Assembly (NCBI RefSeq): GCF_900100535.1
Contig: NZ_FNDG01000007.1
Location: forward strand, 124,001-188,000
Source of the DNA: Phytopseudomonas flavescens
GTDB taxonomy: Bacteria > Pseudomonadota > Gammaproteobacteria > Pseudomonadales > Pseudomonadaceae
Direction of reading: 5' to 3'
DNA: 64,000 nucleotides
The first letter of the stretch is position 1, and every line of letters starts with the position of its first letter. Of this stretch, positions 55,918 through 64,000 are shown piece by piece. The notes beneath the pieces are model-generated. The model was given only the letters and a program-made list of their open reading frames with translations, made no database searches and was not told the DNA's origin. The position numbers and the translations under genes were made by a program.

Positions 55918-56202
55918 ATGACACGCGCGACCGCCATGTTCGCCTTCGCGTGCCTGCTGGCCGGCTGCGACCGGCCGCAGGCGCTATCCGTGGAAGCGCT
56001 GGCCGCCGATCCGGCGCAGCTGCATGCGCTGCGCGCGGAGTGCGGCCGCTCCGAGCATGACGGTGCGTTCTGCGCGCGAGTCACTCAAGCCGATCTGCGG
56101 CGCTTCCTTTCCGGGCAGGCCGGGCCGGGCGAATACCAGACGCTCGCCGATCTGCCGCCGATTCCCGACAGCTTCGATGACCCCGTGGAGGCACGGCCAT
56201 GA
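55918..56202 (+). CDS. trbK: TrbK-like entry-exclusion lipoprotein
   Basis: This 94-residue lipoprotein has lipobox LLAGC near residue 17. The mature part LSVEALAADPAQLHALRAEC, then AFCARVTQADLRRFLSG, keeps two cysteines as in EexN/TrbK proteins. Between trbJ and trbL it has the place of trbK of IncP plasmids, which blocks entry of a second copy. It overlaps trbL by ATGA. The symbol is by position and features. Confidence 0.82.
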   Translation: MTRATAMFAFACLLAGCDRPQALSVEALAADPAQLHALRAECGRSEHDGAFCARVTQADLRRFLSGQAGPGEYQTLADLPPIPDSFDDPVEARP

Positions 56203-57587
56203 ACGACGTCGCCATCATCGACCGCTTCCTCAACGTCTTCTCGACCTACATCGACTCCGGCTTTGGCATGATGCGCGGCGAAGTCGCTTACCTGACGGCC
56301 ACACTGGTCGCCATCGACATGACGCTCGCCGGGCTGTACTGGGCGCTCAGTCATGCCACAGGTCAGGGCGATGACGTGATTGCCAAGCTGATCCGCAAGG
56401 TGCTCTACGTCGGTGCCTTCGCTTATATCCTCAATAACTTCAACTGGCTGGCGAGCATCGTATTCCGCTCCTTCGCTGGCCTCGGCCTGACGGCCAGCGG
56501 CTCGACCGTGAGCATGCAAACGTTCCTGCAACCCGGTCATCTTGCCAAGACTGGCCTCGACGCGGCGGCACCGATCCTCGACCAGATCAGCGACATGGCC
56601 GGGTTTCCCGAGGTGTTCGTCAACCTGACGCCTATCGCCGTGATGTTCCTTGCATGGTTCACCGTCATCATTTGCTTCTTCGTGCTGTCGGTGCAGCTCT
56701 TCATCACGCTTATCGAGTTCAAGCTGACCACGCTCGCCGGCTTCGTGCTGGTGCCATTTGCACTTTGGAACAAGACGGCGTTTCTCGCCGAGAAGGTGCT
56801 CGGCAATGTGATCTCGTCGGGCGTCAAGGTGCTGGTGCTGGCCGTCATCGTCGGCATCGGTACGGGTCTGTTCGCTGAATTCCAGGTCACACCGAACGAA
56901 CCTTCCATCGACCACGCGCTAGTGGTGATGCTGGCCTCGCTCGCCTTGCTGGCGCTTGGCATCTTTGGGCCAGGCATCGCCACGGGACTGATCTCTGGCG
57001 GGCCGCAACTCGGTGCGGGTGCGATGGCTGGCGCAGCCTTGGGTGCGGCAGGAGCCGCTGTCGCGGTCGGCGCCGCCGCCACCGGCGTCGGTGGTGCGGT
57101 GGCCGTCGGAGCGCGCATGGCACCAGCGGCTGCAAGCGCCATCGGTAGCGGCGCCCGCGCGGCTACCTCGACCGCCAGCAGCGCAAGGTCGGCGTTTCAG
57201 GCGGGCTCGACCGCTGCCGGCGGTGGCGCCAGAGGCGCAATGGCGGGTTTGGGCAATGTCGCCACGACCGGCGCGCAGGCAGTTGGCCAGAAGGCCACCG
57301 CCGGAGTGCGCTCGTTCGGGCAGCGCGCAGCCGCCGCCTTCCGTTCGGACGACGCCGGGCCAGCAGCTGGTGCTGGCGACGCAGGGGGCAGCGCCGCTGC
57401 GTCGGGCTCGTCCGCCGGAGGCGAAGCCCCGGCCAATAGCGCCAACCAACAGCAACCCGCTTGGGCCAAGCGCCTGCATCGCCGCCAGCAGATCAGCCAT
57501 GCCGCTACCACCGTCGCGCACACGCTGCGCGGCGGGGACGGCGGCGGCTCGGCGCAAGGCCCAAGCCTAGGCAATTCCGATTCTTGA
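56199..57587 (+). CDS. trbL: conjugal transfer protein TrbL
   Basis: This 462-residue VirB6-like inner-membrane channel protein has about six transmembrane segments between residues 30 and 260. A long Ala/Gly-rich tail follows (GAGAMAGAALGAAGAAVAVG and similar), which is common in TrbL. It forms part of the inner-membrane conduit for DNA. Length and composition are normal. trbF begins 12 bases later. Confidence 0.92.
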   Translation: MNDVAIIDRFLNVFSTYIDSGFGMMRGEVAYLTATLVAIDMTLAGLYWALSHATGQGDDVIAKLIRKVLYVGAFAYILNNFNWLASIVFRSFAGLGLTASGSTVSMQTFLQPGHLAKTGLDAAAPILDQISDMAGFPEVFVNLTPIAVMFLAWFTVIICFFVLSVQLFITLIEFKLTTLAGFVLVPFALWNKTAFLAEKVLGNVISSGVKVLVLAVIVGIGTGLFAEFQVTPNEPSIDHALVVMLASLALLALGIFGPGIATGLISGGPQLGAGAMAGAALGAAGAAVAVGAAATGVGGAVAVGARMAPAAASAIGSGARAATSTASSARSAFQAGSTAAGGGARGAMAGLGNVATTGAQAVGQKATAGVRSFGQRAAAAFRSDDAGPAAGAGDAGGSAAASGSSAGGEAPANSANQQQPAWAKRLHRRQQISHAATTVAHTLRGGDGGGSAQGPSLGNSDS

Positions 57588-57599
57588 GGAGAACAAGCC

Positions 57600-58304
57600 A
57601 TGCGATTCAAGCGACCGCAGGTGCGCTACGCCGATACTCCGCAGCCTGCCACCCCGTATCAAGCTGCCGCGCAAGTCTGGGACGAGCGCATTGGCTTGGC
57701 TCGCGTGCAGGCGAAGAACTGGCGGCTGATGGCCTTCGGCTGCCTGGTGCTCGCGCTGCTGATGGCTGGTGGCTTGGTCTGGCGCTCAGCGCAGTCCATC
57801 GTCACGCCTTACGTGGTGGAAGTGGACAAGATCGGCCAGGTGCGCGCAATCGGCGAAGCCGCCACGCCGTATCGGCCGGCCGATGCACAGATCGCTTTCC
57901 ACCTCGCGCACTTCATCACGCTGGTGCGCTCGCTGTCGATCGACCCCATCGTCGTGCGGCAAAACTGGCTCGATGCCTACGACTACACCACCGACCGCGG
58001 CGCGGCCGTGCTCAACGACTACGCACGCACGAGCGATCCGTTTGCGCGCGTCGGCAAGGAGTCGGTGACGGTGCAGATCACCAGCGTCGTTCGCGCCAGC
58101 GATTCGTCATTCAACGTTCGCTGGACGGAACAGCGCTTCATCAACGGCGCATCGGCCGGCACCCAACGCTGGAACGCCGTGATTTCCATCGTCCTGCAAA
58201 CCCCGCGCACCGAGCAACGCCTGCGCAAGAACCCGCTGGGCATCTACGTCAACGGCTTGTCGTGGAGCCGCGAACTCGATGCGTCCGAAGGAGCCGAGCC
58301 ATGA
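57600..58304 (+). CDS. trbF: conjugal transfer protein TrbF
   Basis: This 234-residue VirB8-like bitopic protein has one transmembrane helix (about 41-62) and a periplasmic NTF2-like domain. MRFKRPQVRYADTPQPATPY at the start and QNWLDAYDYTTDRGAAVLNDY (read in part, about 120-140) are typical. TEQRLRKNPLGIYVNGLSWS ends the domain. AGGAG precedes the start. It is an assembly factor bridging inner-membrane and outer complexes. Confidence 0.94.
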   Translation: MRFKRPQVRYADTPQPATPYQAAAQVWDERIGLARVQAKNWRLMAFGCLVLALLMAGGLVWRSAQSIVTPYVVEVDKIGQVRAIGEAATPYRPADAQIAFHLAHFITLVRSLSIDPIVVRQNWLDAYDYTTDRGAAVLNDYARTSDPFARVGKESVTVQITSVVRASDSSFNVRWTEQRFINGASAGTQRWNAVISIVLQTPRTEQRLRKNPLGIYVNGLSWSRELDASEGAEP

Positions 58305-59302
58305 ACCCGTCTTTCCGCTTTTATGCTTTTGCGCTGACTTTGGCGGCCTCCACGTCGTCACTGCTGGGCTGCGCCTCGCAGGGCAAGCCACCGCCGCGCA
58401 TCTCGCTCGATGAGCCGGTGCTGGCGCAGCCGTTGCCCGAACCACCGAAGCCCGTAGAAGTGGTGGAGGTGCCGAAGGTGCTGCCGATGCCGGCGCAGAT
58501 GAAGCCGATGCCTGACGTGGACGAAGCCAAGCCCGCGCCCGAGCCGGCCGACGAAACCGTGCGCGTCTCGCGTGCCAACGCCGAGGCGCGCATCGCGCCG
58601 ACTCGCGAGGGCTACGTCAACGCGATTCAGGTGTGGCCTTTCACCGATGGCGCGCTGTATCAGGTCTACGCCGCGCCGGGGCGCGTCACCGTCGTGTCCC
58701 TACAGCCGGGCGAGGAACTGGTGACGGTCGCCGCCGGCGACACGGTGCGTTGGATTGTTGGCGATACGTCCAGCGGCGCCGGCGCCGAGCTGCGCGTCAA
58801 CGTGCTGGTGAAGCCCACCCGGTCGGGCCTCAAGACGAATCTGGTCGTCACCACGAACCGCAGGACATACCTGCTGGAACTGACCTCGACGGAAAAAGCG
58901 TGGATGGCATCGGTGTCTTGGGACTATCCGAAAGACCGGATGTTGGCCTTGCAGCGCCAGTCGCAGGCCGCACAGGCGACCGCGCCGGTCGATACGGGCT
59001 TGTCGCTGGAGAAGATCCGCTTCCGCTACGCGGTCAGCGGCAGCAATCCACCGTGGAAGCCATTGCGCGCTTTCGACGACGGCGAGAAGGTTTATATCCA
59101 GTTCCCGGCAGGCATCGCGCAGGGCGAGTTGCCGCCCTTGTTCGTGATCGGCGCGCAGGGCGACGGACAACTGGTGAACTACCGCTTCCGCTCACCGTAC
59201 TACATCGTGGATCGGCTGTTCGGCGCGGCCGAACTTCGCCTGGGCGGGGACAAGGGCGACGTGGTGCGCATTGAGCGCGCGGATGGCACGCGGGAGAAAT
59301 GA
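58301..59302 (+). CDS. trbG: conjugal transfer protein TrbG
   Basis: This 333-residue VirB9-like protein of the outer-membrane core complex has a lipoprotein-type signal peptide (LLGCASQGK, about residues 15-23). A Pro-rich linker follows, then the VirB9 domain with VNAIQVWPFTDGALYQVYA (about 107-125) and the C-terminal VYIQFPAGIAQGELPPLFV (about 263-281). With TrbI it forms the periplasm-spanning channel. It is ATGA-coupled to trbF. Confidence 0.94.
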   Translation: MNPSFRFYAFALTLAASTSSLLGCASQGKPPPRISLDEPVLAQPLPEPPKPVEVVEVPKVLPMPAQMKPMPDVDEAKPAPEPADETVRVSRANAEARIAPTREGYVNAIQVWPFTDGALYQVYAAPGRVTVVSLQPGEELVTVAAGDTVRWIVGDTSSGAGAELRVNVLVKPTRSGLKTNLVVTTNRRTYLLELTSTEKAWMASVSWDYPKDRMLALQRQSQAAQATAPVDTGLSLEKIRFRYAVSGSNPPWKPLRAFDDGEKVYIQFPAGIAQGELPPLFVIGAQGDGQLVNYRFRSPYYIVDRLFGAAELRLGGDKGDVVRIERADGTREK

Positions 59303-59304
59303 CC

Positions 59305-60588
59305 ATGAGCCAGGACGAAACCCCGGATGTGCCGATTCCCGACACCGCGCCGAAGGTCGCGCCCGAGAACGTGGCGCTGCGGGCTCAGCCGCGCCCGGTG
59401 ACACGCTTGAATCGGCGAACGCTGGCGCTGCTGACCGGCGGCCTCGGCGTGGCCGTGCTGGGCGCAACGATGTGGTCATTGCAGCCGACGCATCGGCGCG
59501 GCGGCAACGAGCCGGCCGAGCTTTACAACGTCGATCGCGTCTCGCGCTCCGAAGGACTGGACCAGCTTCCCACTGATTACTCCAAGCTACCGGCCAAGGT
59601 GCCAGAGTTGGGGCCGCCGTTGCCCGGCGACCTGGGGCCGGCCATCGTGAAGTCTCAGCAGCAGGCGGTGGCCCGCTACTCGCCGCCCGGCCAGGACCCC
59701 GGCGCCGCAGAGCGTGACGCGCGGCGCAAGGAGGCTGAAGCGGCAGCGGGATCGTCAGTGTTCTTCCGCTCCAGCAACCAGCGCGCCGCTACGGCGCCGA
59801 CGCAGGTGGCCGCCGCCGGCCCGACATCTGGCTTAACCGGCTTCGATCCGCAGGCCGCTGGGCCGGCCTCGACGGCGGCCCAGCCCGCCGACCCGACTGC
59901 CGTGCAGAACCGCCAAGACCAGAAAGAGGCGTTCCAGAAAGCCGGAACTACGGAAACCCGTAATTCCGGCAACCTGACCCTGCCGGCTTCGCCGTATCAG
60001 GTCATGGCCGGAACGGTGATCGCCGGTGCGCTGGTGACGGGCATCAAGTCGGATTTGCCTGGCGATGTGATCGCCACGGTGACGGAGCCGGTGTACGACA
60101 CCGCGACCGGCCGCTATCTGCTGATCCCGCAGGGATCGCGCATCTTCGGCAAATACAACAGCCAGGTCGCCTACGGACAGAGCCGCGTTCAGGTGGTGTG
60201 GAACCGCGTCATTCTGCCGGACACGTCTTCGCTCACACTGGACAACCTGGCCGGCACGGACCCGGCCGGCTATGCCGGCCTGGAGGATGGCGTCGATTGG
60301 CATTGGGATCGCATCTTTGCCGGCGCCGCACTGACGACGCTGCTGGGCGTCGGCGCCGAACTGGCTGCACCAGAGAACCGCCAGAACGGCGATCGCGTCG
60401 TTATCGCCGGGCGCGACAGCGCGCAGGACAGCATTAATCAGGTCGGCCAAGAGATGACCCGGCGCAACCTCAACATCCAGCCCACCTTGACCGAGAGGCC
60501 GGGCCTGCCGGTTCGCATCATCGTCAACCGCGACTTGGTACTGCGACCGTACCAACCGCTGTTCTTCAATCGGGGGACTTCGCAATGA
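59305..60588 (+). CDS. trbI: conjugal transfer protein TrbI
   Basis: This 427-residue VirB10-like protein has one transmembrane helix (about 34-52), a long disordered periplasmic linker and a C-terminal VirB10 barrel domain. Landmarks are YQVMAGTVIAGALVTGIKSD (about 230-249), YLLIPQGSRIFGKYNS and VRIIVNRDLVLRPY. ATG 59305 was chosen because GGGAG is eight bases upstream; ATG 59299 overlaps the trbG stop. It spans both membranes and signals ATP use to the outer pore. Confidence 0.94.
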   Translation: MSQDETPDVPIPDTAPKVAPENVALRAQPRPVTRLNRRTLALLTGGLGVAVLGATMWSLQPTHRRGGNEPAELYNVDRVSRSEGLDQLPTDYSKLPAKVPELGPPLPGDLGPAIVKSQQQAVARYSPPGQDPGAAERDARRKEAEAAAGSSVFFRSSNQRAATAPTQVAAAGPTSGLTGFDPQAAGPASTAAQPADPTAVQNRQDQKEAFQKAGTTETRNSGNLTLPASPYQVMAGTVIAGALVTGIKSDLPGDVIATVTEPVYDTATGRYLLIPQGSRIFGKYNSQVAYGQSRVQVVWNRVILPDTSSLTLDNLAGTDPAGYAGLEDGVDWHWDRIFAGAALTTLLGVGAELAAPENRQNGDRVVIAGRDSAQDSINQVGQEMTRRNLNIQPTLTERPGLPVRIIVNRDLVLRPYQPLFFNRGTSQ

Positions 60589-60833
60589 GCACGACGCGCA
60601 AACTGCGGCTTGGGCCTCTGCCTAAGACCGAGAGCATTAAGCTGACCTTCGCGTGCCCGGCCAGCCTAAAGGCTGACCTAGACCGCTACGCCGCGTTGCA
60701 CGCACAGACTTATGGCGAGGCGGTCGATGCCATAACGCTGATCCCGTACATGTTGGAGGTGTTCATGGCAGGGGATCGTGGCTTTCGAGGGCGGAAGGGT
60801 AAGTGCAGCACTTCTACTCGCGCAAACTTGTAA
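60585..60833 (+). CDS. DUF2274 protein
   Basis: This 82-residue protein begins LRLGPLPKTESIKLTFACPA, then LKADLDRYAALHAQTYGE, a ribbon-helix-helix-like pattern of the DUF2274 family. It regularly follows trbI in Tn4371-like ICEs. The function is unknown; a DNA-binding role is possible. It overlaps trbI by ATGA and is the last gene of the trb operon. After it the base composition becomes AT-richer. Confidence 0.85.
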   Translation: MSTTRKLRLGPLPKTESIKLTFACPASLKADLDRYAALHAQTYGEAVDAITLIPYMLEVFMAGDRGFRGRKGKCSTSTRANL

Positions 60834-60872
60834 ACCCTTTACAAGGCTAGGGGCTTGGGAAAATCCTCCGAG

Positions 60873-60941
60873 TCGTAGCTTGCTACGATTGAGCCTATAA
60901 AATTAAATTGACACCTATTTGGAAAAGATGTATCAATCGTA
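60873..60941 (+). promoter_or_regulatory. promoter with operator array of orphan AbiEi gene
   Basis: TTGACA (60908-60913), 17 bases and TATCAA (60931-60936) form a sigma-70 promoter. TACGATTGA (60884-60892) and TCAATCGTA (60933-60941) are perfect 9-bp inverted repeats flanking it. TCGTAGC-TT-GCTACGA (60873-60888) is a further palindrome using the same TACGA half-site. The transcript would start at or next to the ATG, giving a nearly leaderless mRNA. Confidence 0.62.
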
Positions 60942-60943
60942 GT

Positions 60944-61681
60944 ATGGCCACGACCCGACTAAGTAAGCTAAACGCGCTCCATGCGCATCCGGCACCTGGA
61001 ACACCGCTGACTTCGGAAGACTTGGCGGCTCTGGGCATCTCGGCGGATTTGGCGGTGCATTACGTGCGTGCCGGCTGGCTTACACGGCTGACGCGTGGTG
61101 TGTTTTACCGGTCCAATGACGAGTTAGCTCTCAATCCTAGCCTATCGCTGTTGGAGCGCAGGTTAGAGGGCTTGCACGTGGGGGGCAAGTCTGCGCTGGA
61201 ATGGCATGGCTTGCGCCGATATATGTCGCAGCCGCCACTTATACACCTATATGGCTGGGCTGCCGGGCGTTTGCCAGAATGGTTCGTAGAACGCTTTCCG
61301 GCTGAGTATCACCGCAAGCGATTGTTTGACGAGCGCCCAGATGCCTTGCTGCATGTTTGTCCATTCGAAAGGCGTAATGAGGCGCCGCAGGTTTCGACAC
61401 CGGAGCGCGCGTTGCTGGAATTGCTTAGCGATGTTGGTGTGCGTCAGCCGTTGCAGGAGGCTCGCGAATTCGTCGAAGACACTCACAACCTGCGTGCGGA
61501 TGTGCTGCGTGGACTTCTGCAATGCTGCAAAAGTGTCAAGACCGTGCGTCTGTGCCTTCATCTTGGTCGTGAGCAGGCGCTACCCTGGGCTGCCAAGCTC
61601 GACCCGGTCGCACTGCCAACGGGCAGTGACCGTCCCTGGGTTTCTAAATCGAATGACGGTCTGCTGGTACTCAAGCCATGA
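60944..61681 (+). CDS. orphan AbiEi-like antitoxin/regulator
   Basis: This 245-residue protein is AbiEi-like: an N-terminal winged-helix part (LAVHYVRAGWLTRLTRGVFYR, about residues 33-53) and a C-terminal domain with QVSTPERALLELLSDVGV (about 151-168). It resembles the first AbiEi at 18810 in layout (RAGWLTRLTRGVFY against GSGWLVSPARGVY) but not closely in sequence. No AbiEii follows; a methyltransferase gene is next. It may be a stand-alone autorepressor for the restriction-modification genes or the survivor of a broken toxin-antitoxin pair. Confidence 0.75.
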   Translation: MATTRLSKLNALHAHPAPGTPLTSEDLAALGISADLAVHYVRAGWLTRLTRGVFYRSNDELALNPSLSLLERRLEGLHVGGKSALEWHGLRRYMSQPPLIHLYGWAAGRLPEWFVERFPAEYHRKRLFDERPDALLHVCPFERRNEAPQVSTPERALLELLSDVGVRQPLQEAREFVEDTHNLRADVLRGLLQCCKSVKTVRLCLHLGREQALPWAAKLDPVALPTGSDRPWVSKSNDGLLVLKP

Positions 61682-61743
61682 GTACTGATTCCTCAATCAT
61701 TCCAAATATCAAGAAGGCAACGAATGCCAGTTCCAATAATTGA
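61678..61743 (+). CDS. possible 21-residue coupling ORF
   Basis: A small frame starts at an ATGA overlap with the AbiEi-like gene and reads MSTDSSIIPNIKKATNASSN, ending inside the methyltransferase start region. Its start resembles that of an AbiEii gene in place only. It may couple translation of the methyltransferase, be a toxin-gene remnant, or be chance. Confidence 0.25.
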   Translation: MSTDSSIIPNIKKATNASSNN

Positions 61744-63349
61744 TCTTTTTGCAGGTCCGGGAGGACTAGGAGAGGGATTTGCCTCACTGAAAGGCAACAA
61801 ACATCAGCCATTTTTTGAGATCGGACTCTCCATTGAAAAGGATGCTGTCGCACATAGAACACTGACGCTCAGGGCCGTGTTCCGGCGTCTACGTGGAACC
61901 AAAAGTGTCAGGCATTACTACAGCTATATACGAGGTGAAATTGACGAAACTGCGTTTCGCGAGATACCTGCGGTGGCCAGCGCTTTCGCGCATGCCGCCA
62001 AAGAAGCGAGGTGTCTGGAGCTTGGCAAGTCGGATGAATCCAATATAGATGGGGAAATCCAAGCAGCACTGAATGGACAGCAGAATTGGGTGCTGATTGG
62101 TGGCCCACCTTGCCAAGCTTACTCCTTGGCGGGCCGCTCTCGGCGTGCCAATGACAAGAACTTTCACAAAGACGAGAAGCACCTTCTTTACAGGGAGTAC
62201 TTGCGAATCATCCGAGTGCATCGGCCCACGATCTTCGTGATGGAGAATGTCAAAGGTCTGCTCTCGTCGAAGCACTCTGGTGACCCAATGTTCGAGAGGA
62301 TCATTGCCGACCTGTCGTCACCTGCCGAGGGACTGGAGTATGAAATCCGATCTTTCACCAAGAAGGGGAATGGCGAATCGTTGGAACCCTCAGACTACAT
62401 TATCCATTCCGAAGACTATGGGATACCGCAGAGTAGGCACCGAGTGATACTGCTCGGCGTAAGGAAGGGGGCGGGGATACCACCGCAACAGTTGCTAGTG
62501 CCCATATCAAAGCCTGTAACTGTCAGGCAGGCAATCGACGAGCTTCCAAGGATTCGAAGCAGATTGTCCAAGGGGGATTCGCTGGAAGCGTGGCGCAAGG
62601 CTGTTCAGGCTACCCCTGCGTATATCAAGGGATGGAAAACAGGAATCGAGTCCGCCATGATTGAAGCGACGCGGACCTTTGCTGCAGCTGCAACTAGTAC
62701 CACGACCGGAGGGGTATTCATTCCACGAAATTACAAAAGGCCGAAGAAACCCACGGAGCTTCAACAGTGGCTGCACGATCGAAGTCTCGGCGGTGTTTGC
62801 CAGCATGAGGCGCGTGCACACATGGCCTCCGATTTGGCACGCTACCTATTTTCGGCCACTTTTGCGCATTCGTACGGGTATTTTCCTCGGCTGGATATTT
62901 TCCCCCCGAAACTGTTGCCCGACCACATCAATGCGCGCGTCAAAAGCGAATCCGAGACTATTCCGTTCAGGGACCGATTTCGTGTTCAATGCAAGAACGA
63001 GCCAGCCACGACGGTTGTGGCGCATATTGCTAAGGATGGTCACTACTATATCCACTACGACCCTTCGCAGTGCAGGAGTCTCACGGTTCGGGAGGCAGCA
63101 CGGCTGCAGACTTTCCCCGACAACTATTTCTTCGCGGGCAACCGCACGGAGCAATACACTCAAGTCGGAAATGCCGTTCCTCCGCTGCTGGCGTACAAAC
63201 TGGCCAAAATCGTGCGTAGCCTGCTGAACGAAACAAACAGGAAGAAGCGCAGGCAAGTCGGTGACCAAACACACAGCAAACCGATGGAAAGCGTACGCCG
63301 CAGCATTTCTAAGCAGGTTCAGGTTCCGTTGCTTGCCGAGGCGGACTGA
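61724..63349 (+). CDS. DNA (cytosine-5-)-methyltransferase
   Basis: This 541-residue C5-cytosine methyltransferase shows the ordered motifs: I DLFAGPGGLGEGF (residues 7-19), IV GGPPCQAYSLAGR (about 126-138) with the catalytic cysteine, VI FVMENVKGL (about 166), VIII QSRHRVILLG (about 238), IX LTVREAARLQTFP (about 450) and X QVGNAVPPLLA (about 482). The variable target-recognition region (about 260-440) is long. It is encoded opposite vsr with a 31-bp overlap of the 3' ends. It protects host DNA in a restriction-modification system or mobile element context. Confidence 0.94.
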   Translation: MPVPIIDLFAGPGGLGEGFASLKGNKHQPFFEIGLSIEKDAVAHRTLTLRAVFRRLRGTKSVRHYYSYIRGEIDETAFREIPAVASAFAHAAKEARCLELGKSDESNIDGEIQAALNGQQNWVLIGGPPCQAYSLAGRSRRANDKNFHKDEKHLLYREYLRIIRVHRPTIFVMENVKGLLSSKHSGDPMFERIIADLSSPAEGLEYEIRSFTKKGNGESLEPSDYIIHSEDYGIPQSRHRVILLGVRKGAGIPPQQLLVPISKPVTVRQAIDELPRIRSRLSKGDSLEAWRKAVQATPAYIKGWKTGIESAMIEATRTFAAAATSTTTGGVFIPRNYKRPKKPTELQQWLHDRSLGGVCQHEARAHMASDLARYLFSATFAHSYGYFPRLDIFPPKLLPDHINARVKSESETIPFRDRFRVQCKNEPATTVVAHIAKDGHYYIHYDPSQCRSLTVREAARLQTFPDNYFFAGNRTEQYTQVGNAVPPLLAYKLAKIVRSLLNETNRKKRRQVGDQTHSKPMESVRRSISKQVQVPLLAEAD

Positions 63350-63780
63350 CCGATTACGAGAGCTTCGTCATTGCCATGCAACCACTCCTGAACCGACCGA
63401 ACAGTGTCCTCGATCGAATGCTTCAGCGCGCACTCCCAAACGGTGGCCACCCGCCACCCGAGGCCCCGAAGCGCCTCCACGTGCCGCTTGTCGCGATCGA
63501 CATTGCCCAGGAACTTCTGTTGCCAGAACTCCATGTTGGTCCGGGGCGTGGTGGCGTAGCGACAACCTTCATGTCGATGCCAGAAGCAGCCGTGAACGAA
63601 AACCACCGCCCGGTGCTTCGGGAACACGAGGTCTGGGGAGCCCGGCAGCTTTCTGACATGAAGTCGATATCGGAATCCCCTGGCGAAAAGAAGGGAGCGA
63701 AGAGTTCGTTCCGGCCAAGTGTCCTTTCCGCGAATGCTCGACATCATGCGGCTGCGCTGAGGAGTGGTAGGGACGCGCAT
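63319..63780 (-). CDS. vsr: very short patch repair endonuclease
   Basis: This 153-residue Vsr endonuclease nicks 5' of T:G mismatches that arise by deamination of 5-methylcytosine. MSSIRGKDTWPERTLRSLLF (about residues 13-32), SPDLVFPKHRAVVFVHGCFW (about 48-67, with catalytic Asp) and HRHEGC (zinc-ligand region) match the family. WQQKFLGNVDRD and WRVATVWECAL follow. The start MRVPTTPQ was chosen because a longer frame adds unrelated residues. Its 3' end overlaps the methyltransferase gene. Confidence 0.92.
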   Translation of the reverse strand: MRVPTTPQRSRMMSSIRGKDTWPERTLRSLLFARGFRYRLHVRKLPGSPDLVFPKHRAVVFVHGCFWHRHEGCRYATTPRTNMEFWQQKFLGNVDRDKRHVEALRGLGWRVATVWECALKHSIEDTVRSVQEWLHGNDEALVIGQSASASNGT

Positions 63781-63928
63781 GGCCTTGGATGCATTCCACT
63801 TGAACGTTCGCAGAAGCTGCCACTTCCCACATCTGCCAGCCAATCTGATTGGGTGGAGGCGTTCTGCAAGACAATGTTCAGAAGCTTAGCATGCAGATGA
63901 TTCGCGAGAAATCACGAGGGGAATATTG

Positions 63929-64000
63929 ATGGCACGGGAACATAGGCATCCACCAAGCGCGGCTTGCCTTTCTGCGTCGATGAGGGATCTCGGGTATTCG
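63929..64000 (+). CDS. start of probable GHKL (MORC/MutL-like) ATPase
   Basis: A frame opens at ATG 63929 after GAGGGG and runs off the window: MAREHRHPPSAACLSASMRD, then LGYS. This resembles, from memory, the start of GHKL ATPases in Dcm-Vsr islands, where an RDLGYS segment is followed by an A(I/V)ADLxDNSI ATP-binding motif. Only 24 codons are visible, so the call depends on context. Confidence 0.45.
   Translation, partial: MAREHRHPPSAACLSASMRDLGYS

Larger units (their letters stand above)
17071..64000. mobile_element. Tn4371-like ICE at guaA, left end and core
   Basis: From the guaA 3' end to the window edge the sequence carries an integrase, maintenance genes (parB, repA, parA), a relaxase, traF, traG and a full trb mating-pair set, in the order known for Tn4371-family ICEs. 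Cargo blocks with lower GC interrupt it at 26.1-28.6, 38.3-47.1 and 60.9-64 kb. The left attachment site should be within the last bases of guaA. I see no second copy of the guaA end in the window, so the right end lies outside. The left boundary is approximate. Confidence 0.88.

Overview
The window is a Pseudomonas-type chromosome segment (GC-rich; malonate decarboxylase operon, guaB-guaA and PACE efflux genes typical of the genus) that runs at about 17.1 kb into a large integrative and conjugative element (ICE). The element continues past the right edge, so only its left junction is visible.

Chromosomal part (1-17093). The end of a biotin-independent malonate decarboxylase operon (mdcD end, mdcE, mdcG, mdcH) is followed by a short madL-like remnant and an intact MatC-type permease, with mdcR opposite. 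Next come an I78-type inhibitor lipoprotein, an ABC-2 exporter pair, a CoA-type Nudix hydrolase, a gamma-carbonic anhydrase-like protein, a DUF1289 protein, several small reverse-strand genes, a LysR/PACE efflux pair, a zinc-ribbon protein, and guaB-guaA with a recognisable promoter.

ICE backbone (17.1 kb to beyond 64 kb). A P4-type tyrosine integrase starts about 300 bp after guaA, consistent with insertion at the guaA 3' end. The backbone resembles the Tn4371 family: AbiE toxin-antitoxin, AlpA, RadC, DUF932, ParB, DUF736, DUF2958, DUF2285, RepA with three iterons, ParA, DUF2840, TraF, a MOBP-like relaxase (apparently frameshifted), a LysR regulator in the TraR position, TraG, and trbBCDEJKLFGI plus DUF2274. 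Many core genes are coupled by ATGA overlaps. Several long gene-free leaders contain strong inverted repeats.

Cargo. (1) A SIR2-STAND protein with an AT-rich gene, resembling Avs5-class antiphage proteins, lies between parB and DUF736. (2) A metabolic cluster (about 38.3-47.1 kb) sits between the relaxase and traR: an ABM-domain protein, a divergent UDP-GlcNAc 2-epimerase, a cupin, a GST, a seven-bladed-propeller-type protein, an SDR, LysR, an MFS exporter and a luciferase-like monooxygenase. The propeller and cupin proteins together resemble the two catalytic parts of fungal aldos-2-ulose dehydratase/isomerase, split into two genes. With the epimerase this suggests a pathway from an amino sugar nucleotide through a glycal or anhydro-ketose to a dehydrated pyranone-like product. 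This is the most novel candidate system here. (3) An orphan AbiEi-like regulator, a DNA cytosine methyltransferase, Vsr and the start of what looks like a GHKL ATPase form a probable MORC/MutL-type restriction-modification island at the right edge.
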